A stretch of DNA of 5,078 nucleotides from JBGPJM01 sp041485385 (GTDB lineage Bacteria > Planctomycetota > Phycisphaerae > Phycisphaerales > UBA1924), in NCBI GenBank assembly GCA_041485385.1, contig JBGPJM010000293.1:1-5078 (forward strand), in the 5' to 3' direction. Below, in pieces: positions 1 to 3,999 of the stretch (its first letter is position 1; the number at the start of each line of letters is the position of its first letter). The position numbers and the translations under genes are program-made. The notes below the pieces were generated by a model. The model ran no database searches. It was not told where the DNA came from and saw only the letters and a program-made list of their open reading frames with translations.

Positions 1-211
1 ACACGTCGCTGGTGGTCTTGACCGACTCGACCTCGCCGATGGCGTCGCCCGCCTTGAACCTGGTTCCGGCGGGCTTGATCTGCACGAAGGTGACGTCGGT
101 GAGCTGGTCGACGGCGAAGGAGGTGAGGCCGAGGGTGAGCGTGTCGCCCTCGACCTTGTGCCACTCATGGGAGTCGGAATAGACGCGGTCGGCCGGTGCG
201 GGGATCGCCAT
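1..211 (-). CDS. gcvH: Glycine cleavage system H protein, partial (N-terminal 70 residues)
   Basis: GcvH is the small soluble protein whose lipoyl arm carries the aminomethyl group between the P, T and L proteins of glycine cleavage. Reading the minus strand from the ATG at 211-209 gives 70 codons before the window ends; a full GcvH is usually about 125-130 residues, so the C-terminal half is missing. Visible family hallmarks are the N-terminal YSDSHEWHKVEGD (residues 11-23), the LGLTSFAVDQLTDVTFV stretch (27-43), and the lipoyl-attachment motif GEVESVKTTSDV (59-70), in which Lys65 (bases 17-19) is the expected lipoylated residue. The start is supported by AAGGA on the minus strand (bases 221-225), 9 bases from the ATG. 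Other gcv genes are not visible here. Identity is confident from the motifs. Regulation is not evident, and I recognise no glycine riboswitch in the upstream region. Confidence 0.93.
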   Translation of the reverse strand, partial: MAIPAPADRVYSDSHEWHKVEGDTLTLGLTSFAVDQLTDVTFVQIKPAGTRFKAGDAIGEVESVKTTSDV

Positions 212-290
212 GAAGATCGGTCCTTGCGGGGTGTGCGAGCGTCGCCCCCGGGGGGGTTCGTAGGGTGGCCATGATGCTAGGCGGGGGCGA

Positions 291-306
291 TGTTCCACGT
301 GGAACA
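291..306. other. parS: parS centromere-like site (ParB-binding palindrome)
   Basis: The 16-mer TGTTCCACGTGGAACA is a perfect palindrome and matches the chromosomal parS form known from pseudomonads; the Bacillus subtilis consensus TGTTTCACGTGAAACA differs by one symmetric change. The symmetry extends to 22 bases (288-309). In the ParABS system ParB binds such sites as a CTP-dependent clamp and spreads along neighbouring DNA to organise and segregate the replication origin region. The site is intergenic, as an isolated centromere site may be, 80 bases upstream of the gcvH start. No parA or parB gene is visible in the window. The alternative is a coincidental palindrome bound by another CACGTG-recognising regulator, which is less likely given the full 16-base match. 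Confidence 0.85.
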
Positions 307-362
307 TCGGGGTCGCTTCAGCCGCGTAGCCGGATGGATGGATGAAGGAGTGGGCCCATCCT

Positions 363-402
363 GCGCGCCCAAATCGGGAAATACCCTGCGATTTGGACGC
401 GC
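363..402 (+). terminator. Imperfect 14-position hairpin followed by TTTT
   Basis: On the plus strand GCGCG-C-CCAAATCG (363-376) pairs with CGATTTGG-A-CGCGC (389-402). That is 13 pairs with one C/A mismatch around a 12-base loop, immediately followed by TTTT at 403-406. The shape resembles an intrinsic terminator read on the plus strand, yet no plus-strand gene is visible upstream of it. Read on the minus strand it would lie between the porin-like gene and gcvH, with an A-tract before the stem but no T-tract after it. It could therefore terminate an unseen plus-strand transcript, act as a structured leader of gcvH, or be a DNA-level inverted repeat. The structure is clear; the role is uncertain. 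Confidence 0.45.
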
Positions 403-456
403 TTTTGGGGACGTTCGGTGGACTAACCGGCATGTTCCGCGAGTTTCGCGCGGCGT

Positions 457-485
457 CCGGCCTCGCGACTCGACGTCGCGGCCGG
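457..485 (-). terminator. Possible terminator hairpin after the porin-like gene
   Basis: Just past the stop of the minus-strand porin-like gene, CCGGCC (457-462) and GCGAC (465-469) pair with GTCGC (475-479) and GGCCGG (480-485). The loop is 5 bases and there is a 2-base bulge (463-464). This is 11 GC-rich pairs beginning 41 bases downstream of the stop codon. There is no T-tract after it on the minus strand, so it would be at best a non-canonical terminator or an mRNA 3'-end stabiliser. Confidence 0.35.
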
Positions 486-526
486 ATGGGCAGAGTGATC
501 ACCGGAGCAGGGGGGGATGTCGCCGG

Positions 527-1669
527 TCAGAAGTTCAACTGGAGACCGATGGTCCCGATGAGCTGCTCGTGGTCGCCGCCGTTGAACTCGGCGGTGTGGT
601 CGCCGAGGAAGAGGGCCGCGACGCCGGCGTTGAGGGTCCACTTGCCGTAGCGGTCTCCGAAGGGGAGCGGGACGGACGCCTTCACGCCGACTTGGGCGAA
701 ACCGAAGGTGTCGTCCTCGCCGGCGGCGTTCTGGTAGTAGTCGTGGAGGCTGAGGCCGACCGAGGCGGGGCAGGAGATCGCGACGGGAGTCTTGCCGACG
801 TCGACGGAGAAGCCCGGGGCGATGCCGAGCTCGAGGTAGGTGCCGGTGTTGGAGGCCGCGCCGTCGGAGGCGTCGGCGCCGGTTTCCATGCCGAGCAGGA
901 CATACGGGTGGAGGGCGAGCTTGCCGAGCAGGTCGCTGTCGTCGTAGGCGACGGTGAGGTCGAGTTCCTGGACGGTCTGGTAGGCGTCGCTGGGGCTCGT
1001 GAGGAACGTGTAGCAGCTCGTCAGGCTCCACTTGCCCTTGGTGAGCACGAAGCCGGCGATCAGGTCGGACTCGTACCAGTAGTCGGTGAAGTCGCCATGC
1101 GTCTGCGCGCCCGTCTTCTGGCCGTGGAAGCTGTTCCAGGTGCCGAGGAGCGCATCGACCTTGAAGTCGTCCTGCTCGTAGAGGTTGATGGTGAGCTTCG
1201 CCGCGGGTTGGAGGATAAAGCCGGTGTCCTCCTGGATAATGCCGTGGTAGAAGTAGGCGGTCGTGTAGTCGATGTTGATCTGCAAACCGAACGGGCTCTT
1301 GGTGTCCTCGGCCGACCGCAAGAGGTGGCGGCCCGTGGTCTGCGGCGGTTCCGTTGGCGCCTCCGGCTGATTGGTTGCCGCGGGCGTTGTGGTGGGTTGC
1401 CCGGTCACGGCCGGTTCCTGGGCGCGGGCGACCGGCGCCGACAGCGCCAGCGCCACGAGGCACGCGGCGAGCCAATGGCGACCCGGATGCCATTGAGGGG
1501 GCGCGGTTTCGGTCGCCCGGCGCCGCGGGCGCGCATGGGACGGGCGAGCGAGCTCCTCGCGCCGGCTCTCGCGCCAGTCGTGCAGGAAGATTCGCAGCAG
1601 ATTCAGCTCGGCCAGGACGCCGAGTCCGACCAGCGCTGCGGAGAGGATTGTGATCCAAGGCTCGTTCAT
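527..1669 (-). CDS. Outer-membrane beta-barrel (porin-like) protein with atypical N-terminus
   Basis: This gene encodes 380 residues that I read as an outer-membrane beta-barrel of no certain named family. Residues 5-29 form a hydrophobic segment, followed by an Arg-rich stretch (about 31-64). A second hydrophobic segment (66-80) ends in an ARA|Q signal-peptidase-like site after residue 83. A Pro/Thr-rich linker runs from about 86 to 112. From about 128 to the end, alternating polar/aromatic and hydrophobic residues suggest amphipathic beta strands, for example INIDYTTAYFYHG (131-143) and IGTIGLQLNF (371-380). The terminal Phe is the classic outer-membrane sorting signature. Cysteines 219 and 300 could pair. 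The ATG at 1669 is supported by GGAG 7 bases upstream (bases 1677-1680), and no in-frame ATG occurs nearer the signal peptide. It is transcribed divergently from the kdp operon across 277 bases, which hints at a linked role in ion or osmotic physiology. Barrel nature is fairly sure; substrate is unknown. Confidence 0.7.
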   Translation of the reverse strand: MNEPWITILSAALVGLGVLAELNLLRIFLHDWRESRREELARPSHARPRRRATETAPPQWHPGRHWLAACLVALALSAPVARAQEPAVTGQPTTTPAATNQPEAPTEPPQTTGRHLLRSAEDTKSPFGLQINIDYTTAYFYHGIIQEDTGFILQPAAKLTINLYEQDDFKVDALLGTWNSFHGQKTGAQTHGDFTDYWYESDLIAGFVLTKGKWSLTSCYTFLTSPSDAYQTVQELDLTVAYDDSDLLGKLALHPYVLLGMETGADASDGAASNTGTYLELGIAPGFSVDVGKTPVAISCPASVGLSLHDYYQNAAGEDDTFGFAQVGVKASVPLPFGDRYGKWTLNAGVAALFLGDHTAEFNGGDHEQLIGTIGLQLNF

Positions 1670-1676
1670 GGCACCG

Positions 1677-1680
1677 CTCC
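1677..1680 (-). promoter_or_regulatory. Shine-Dalgarno deciding the porin-like gene start
   Basis: GGAG on the minus strand lies 7 bases before the ATG at 1669-1667. It supports the long N-terminus, which includes the extra hydrophobic segment, over a start closer to the signal peptide. Confidence 0.6.
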
Positions 1681-1804
1681 ATCAACCCGAGCGCCGCCGG
1701 ATCCGGTCGGTGCCGCGGTTCGTGTGCGATCGAATGGAGTGTCGACGCGATGCCGTCGCTTGTCGATCAGGGCGGCGCAAGAAAGATGGCGCTTTCCGTA
1801 AGCG

Positions 1805-1855
1805 GCGCATAAGGGCGGGCTCATGGCGCGGCACGTTTATGGATCCCTTATGCGC
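1805..1855. repeat. 11-bp perfect inverted repeat, candidate operator or leader hairpin
   Basis: GCGCATAAGGG (1805-1815) is repeated as its exact reverse complement CCCTTATGCGC (1845-1855), separated by 29 bases. The arm centres are 40 bases apart, close to four helical turns, which would place two half-sites on one face of the DNA. As RNA it would form an 11-bp stem with a large loop. No T-tract follows directly on either strand, so it is not an ordinary terminator. It sits 91 bases upstream of the first gene of the kdp operon. Confidence 0.6.
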
Positions 1856-1874
1856 ATGGGGGTGCTTTTGATGG

Positions 1875-1890
1875 CGCGTTGATCGACGCG
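1875..1890. promoter_or_regulatory. Near-perfect 16-bp palindrome in the kdp leader
   Basis: CGCGTTGATCGACGCG is a palindrome with one mismatched pair (T1880/G1885, a wobble in RNA). It lies 56 bases before the first start codon of the operon. The size and symmetry fit a dimeric repressor or activator site, but a palindrome of this quality can arise by chance in GC-rich DNA. Confidence 0.3.
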
Positions 1891-1936
1891 AGATGTGTGC
1901 CTGGGCATCATTCGTTGCTTGTGGTGCTTGATGCGT

Positions 1937-1941
1937 GGAGG
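1937..1941 (+). promoter_or_regulatory. Strong Shine-Dalgarno of the kdp operon's first gene
   Basis: GGAGG lies 5 bases before the ATG at 1947. It is the strongest ribosome-binding sequence in the window and is good evidence that the 40-codon reading frame is translated and is the entry point of the operon. Confidence 0.75.
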
Positions 1942-1946
1942 CCCCG

Positions 1947-2069
1947 ATGCACGACCTCATGTTCCTCGTGATCCTGCTGGCATGGCTGGCATTGACCCTC
2001 GGTTTCGTCAGGATGTGCGCCGGCCTGATGCCCAGAGAGACCGCTTCTCAGACCGGGAGCAAGCCATGA
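1947..2069 (+). CDS. Small single-span membrane protein at the head of the kdp operon
   Basis: This short reading frame encodes 40 residues. A hydrophobic helix spans about residues 4-20 (LMFLVILLAWLALTLGF), followed by VRMCAGL and a polar tail ETASQTGSKP. The start is supported by GGAGG 5 bases upstream, and the stop overlaps the kdpF start as ATGA (2066-2069), so it is almost certainly translated with kdpF. From memory, short membrane proteins of similar shape (one hydrophobic helix, then a V-R-x-C-like motif) are often encoded just ahead of kdpF/kdpA in various bacteria. I do not know an accepted name or demonstrated function. A plausible role is a KdpF-like accessory peptide that packs against KdpA or modulates complex assembly; this is inference from position, size and topology. 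The alternative is a leader peptide that only couples translation. Its small size means automated annotation probably missed it. Confidence 0.75.
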   Translation: MHDLMFLVILLAWLALTLGFVRMCAGLMPRETASQTGSKP

Positions 2070-2158
2070 CCTGGATCTATTTCCTCGGCGCGATCGTCGC
2101 GCTGGCGCTCCTGGTGTACCTGCTGTGCGCGCTGCTGAAGCCGGAGTGGTTCCAATGA
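2066..2158 (+). CDS. kdpF: K+-transporting ATPase small subunit KdpF
   Basis: KdpF is a peptide of about 30 residues with a single transmembrane helix that stabilises the KdpFABC potassium pump in the inner membrane. This copy has 30 residues, like the 29-residue Escherichia coli protein. Its helix covers about residues 4-24, and it ends in the family-like YLLCALLKPEWFQ (compare the LLGYLVYALINAE pattern of E. coli). The ATG at 2066 has GGGAG at 2055-2059, 6 bases upstream. The start overlaps the preceding small gene's stop by 4 bases, and its own stop overlaps the kdpA start by 4 bases (ATGA at 2155-2158), so the three are likely translationally coupled. Position directly before kdpA makes the assignment firm despite the small size. 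Confidence 0.92.
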   Translation: MTWIYFLGAIVALALLVYLLCALLKPEWFQ

Positions 2159-3996
2159 CCGCCAATGGAGTCCTTCAACTTCTGCTCTACATGGCGGTGC
2201 TGCTGGCGCTCGTCAAGCCGCTGGGCTGGTTCATGGCGCGGGTATACCAGGGCAAGCCCTGCGGTCTCGATCGCGTCCTCGGGCCGGTGGAACGGTTCAT
2301 CTACCGCCTCGCGGGTGTTCGCCCCGAGCACGAGATGGGGTGGAAGTCCTACGCCGCGGCGGTCATGCTCTTCAGCGGCGTCGGCCTGCTCTTCGTCTAC
2401 GGTCTCCAGCGGCTGCAGGGGATGCTGCCGCTGAACCCGCAGGGGCTCGGCGCGGTCTCGCCGGATTCGTCGTTCAACACGGCCGTGTCGTTCGTGACCA
2501 ACACGAACTGGCAGGGGTACGGCGGCGAGACGACGATGTCGTACCTGACGCAGATGCTGGGACTGGGTGTGCAGAACTTCGTGTCGGCCGCGACGGGGAT
2601 GGCGGTGCTGGTTGCCCTCATCCGCGGCCTGGCCCGGCGCTCGACCGGCACTATCGGCAACTTCTGGGTGGACCTGACGCGGAGCACGCTGTACATCCTG
2701 CTGCCGCTGTCGCTCGTGCTCGCGGTCGTGCTGGTGAGCCAGGGGGTCGTCCAGACGTTCAAGCCGTACGAGGCTGTGTCGCTGACGCAGCCGCTGAGCT
2801 ACGACGACCCTGTGAACGTCAAGGACGCCTCCGGCCAGGATGTGCTCGGGGCCGACGGCAAACCCGTCGTCCAGTCCGGGCCGGACGGCAAGCCCGTGAC
2901 CAGACCCGTCGAGGTCAAGGAGCAGGTGCTGCCGTTGGGGCCGGCCGCGTCGCAGATCGCCATCAAGCAGCTCGGCACCAACGGCGGCGGGTTCTTCAAC
3001 GTGAACTCGGCGCACCCGCTGGAGAACCCGACGGCGCTGTCGAACTTCCTGGAGGTGCTGGCGATCCTGGTGATCGGCGGGGCGTTGTGCTGGACGTTCG
3101 GAGAGATGGTGGGGGACCGGCGGCAGGGGTGGGCGGTGCTGGGCGCGATGGTGGCGATCTTCGTCGTGCTGCTGGCCGTGTGCTACTGGGCCGAACAGGC
3201 CGGCAACCCGCGCCTGACGGGCCTGGGCGTCGATCAGGCGGCGAGCGCGATGCAGCCGGGCGGGAACATGGAGGGGAAGGAGACCCGCTTCGGCATCGCG
3301 AACTCTGCGCTCTGGGCCACCTCGACGACCGCGGCCTCCAACGGCTCGGTCAACTCCATGCACGACTCGTACACGCCGCTGGGCGGCCTGGTGCCCATGT
3401 GGATGATCCAACTGGGCGAGGTCGTCTTCGGCGGCGTGGGCTCGGGTCTGTACGGGATGCTGATGTTCGTGATCGTCGCGGTCTTTGTCGCGGGGCTGAT
3501 GGTGGGGCGCACGCCGGAGTACCTGGGGAAGAAGATCGAGCCCTTCGAGATGAAGATGGCAGCGGTGGCGGTGCTGGTGCCGTGCGCGCTGGTGCTCATC
3601 GGTGCGGCGGTGGCGGTGCTCCGGCCCGGCAACGAGGCCAACGTGACCAACCCGGGGGCGCACGGGTTCAGCCAGATTCTCTATGCGTTCAGCTCGGCCT
3701 CGAACAACAACGGCTCGGCGTTCGCCGGGTACGGAGCGAACAACCCGTTCAACAACATCGCGCTGGGGGTGTGCATGTTCGTGGCGAGGTTCTGGATCAT
3801 CGTGCCGGTGTTGGCCATCGCCGGCTCGCTCGCGGCCAAGAAGACGGTTCCGGTCACCTTGGGCACGCTGCCGACCCACACACCGGTGTTCATCGCCATG
3901 CTCATCTGCGTCGTCATCATCGTCGGCGCCCTCACGGTCGTCCCGGCCCTTGCGCTGGGGCCGATCGTCGAGCACCTCGCCATGCGGGGGCACTAA
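2155..3996 (+). CDS. kdpA: Potassium-transporting ATPase K+-binding/channel subunit KdpA
   Basis: KdpA selects and takes up K+ from the periplasm and is related to SKT channel-like transporters. All four filter repeats are visible: FVTNTNWQ (113-120), GTNGGGFFN (274-282), TTAASNG (391-397) and NNNGSAF (517-523). The block from PMWMIQLGEVVFGGVGSG to GRTPEYLGKKI (about 414-461) is highly typical, and about ten hydrophobic spans fit the family. The ATG at 2155 is preferred over the in-frame ATG at 2125 because GGAG (2143-2146) lies 8 bases before it, it overlaps the kdpF stop as ATGA, and the earlier start would overlap kdpF by over 30 bases. The protein has 613 residues against 557 in E. coli. 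Much of the excess is a loop of roughly 50 residues (about 207-256), between the TM helix ending near 196 and the second filter, containing two DGKPV copies (234-238, 244-248). The third filter has Asn396 where E. coli has Cys. Transcription is with kdpF and kdpB. Confidence 0.97.
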   Translation: MTANGVLQLLLYMAVLLALVKPLGWFMARVYQGKPCGLDRVLGPVERFIYRLAGVRPEHEMGWKSYAAAVMLFSGVGLLFVYGLQRLQGMLPLNPQGLGAVSPDSSFNTAVSFVTNTNWQGYGGETTMSYLTQMLGLGVQNFVSAATGMAVLVALIRGLARRSTGTIGNFWVDLTRSTLYILLPLSLVLAVVLVSQGVVQTFKPYEAVSLTQPLSYDDPVNVKDASGQDVLGADGKPVVQSGPDGKPVTRPVEVKEQVLPLGPAASQIAIKQLGTNGGGFFNVNSAHPLENPTALSNFLEVLAILVIGGALCWTFGEMVGDRRQGWAVLGAMVAIFVVLLAVCYWAEQAGNPRLTGLGVDQAASAMQPGGNMEGKETRFGIANSALWATSTTAASNGSVNSMHDSYTPLGGLVPMWMIQLGEVVFGGVGSGLYGMLMFVIVAVFVAGLMVGRTPEYLGKKIEPFEMKMAAVAVLVPCALVLIGAAVAVLRPGNEANVTNPGAHGFSQILYAFSSASNNNGSAFAGYGANNPFNNIALGVCMFVARFWIIVPVLAIAGSLAAKKTVPVTLGTLPTHTPVFIAMLICVVIIVGALTVVPALALGPIVEHLAMRGH

Positions 3997-3999
3997 CCC

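Larger units (their letters stand above)
212..526. other. Intergenic region between gcvH and the porin-like gene
   Basis: These 315 bases separate two minus-strand genes and hold no convincing coding sequence. They contain the gcvH Shine-Dalgarno (221-225), a C5G7 run (245-256), a parS palindrome (291-306), a three-copy GGAT run (332-343), a large imperfect hairpin (363-402) and a hairpin (457-485) just past the porin-like gene's stop. The gcvH promoter should lie here, but I could not identify convincing -35/-10 boxes. The length and structure suggest that the two minus-strand genes are transcribed separately. Confidence 0.75.
1670..1946. promoter_or_regulatory. Divergent control region between the porin-like gene and the kdp operon
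   Basis: These 277 bases must contain the promoters for both the minus-strand barrel gene and the plus-strand kdp operon. I could not find a convincing sigma-70-type -35/-10 pair in either direction. Notable elements are an 11-bp inverted repeat (1805-1855), a 16-bp near-palindrome (1875-1890) and the Shine-Dalgarno sequences at each end. Kdp operons are commonly controlled by the KdpD/KdpE two-component system in response to low K+ or by a c-di-AMP riboswitch. I recognise neither a KdpE site nor a ydaO-type riboswitch with confidence. Confidence 0.6.

Noticed and set aside
245..256. CCCCCGGGGGGG run upstream of gcvH
   Set aside because: It could form a tiny hairpin, but it has no loop space or T-tract and is compatible with general GC richness.
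332..343. (GGAT)x3 tetranucleotide repeat
   Set aside because: Three copies in non-coding DNA are too few to suggest a phase-variable tract or a functional repeat.
433..448. TGTTCCGCGAGTTTCG as a second, degenerate parS site
   Set aside because: It shares only the left half-site and lacks the central CACGTG and the right arm.
1457..1471. Possible lipobox (LAAC, residues 67-70) in the porin-like protein
   Set aside because: A lipobox cysteine should follow the hydrophobic core, but here the core (71-80) comes after the cysteine, and a clear ARA|Q cleavage site fits better.
423..1685. 420-codon minus-strand frame overlapping the porin-like gene
   Set aside because: It is an alternative frame with a low-complexity Arg/Pro/His product, whereas the 527-1669 frame has a signal peptide, beta-strand pattern and terminal Phe.
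290..1801. 503-codon open frame on the plus strand across the porin-like gene
   Set aside because: It is antisense to the barrel gene, starts inside the parS palindrome, is rich in Arg, Gly, Val and Glu with no recognisable domain, and is typical of shadow frames in GC-rich DNA.
1790..1804. CGCTT-TCCGT-AAGCG small hairpin upstream of the barrel gene
   Set aside because: A 5-bp stem is expected by chance at this frequency and has no adjacent T-tract.
1856..1946. c-di-AMP (ydaO-type) riboswitch in the kdp leader
   Set aside because: Such riboswitches control K+ uptake in some bacteria, but I see none of their conserved sequence blocks, and the leader is short.
2077..3993. 638-codon open frame on the minus strand opposite kdpA
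   Set aside because: It is fully antisense to the unmistakable kdpA gene, and its His/Arg/Asp-rich composition is the usual mirror of GC-rich membrane-protein codons.
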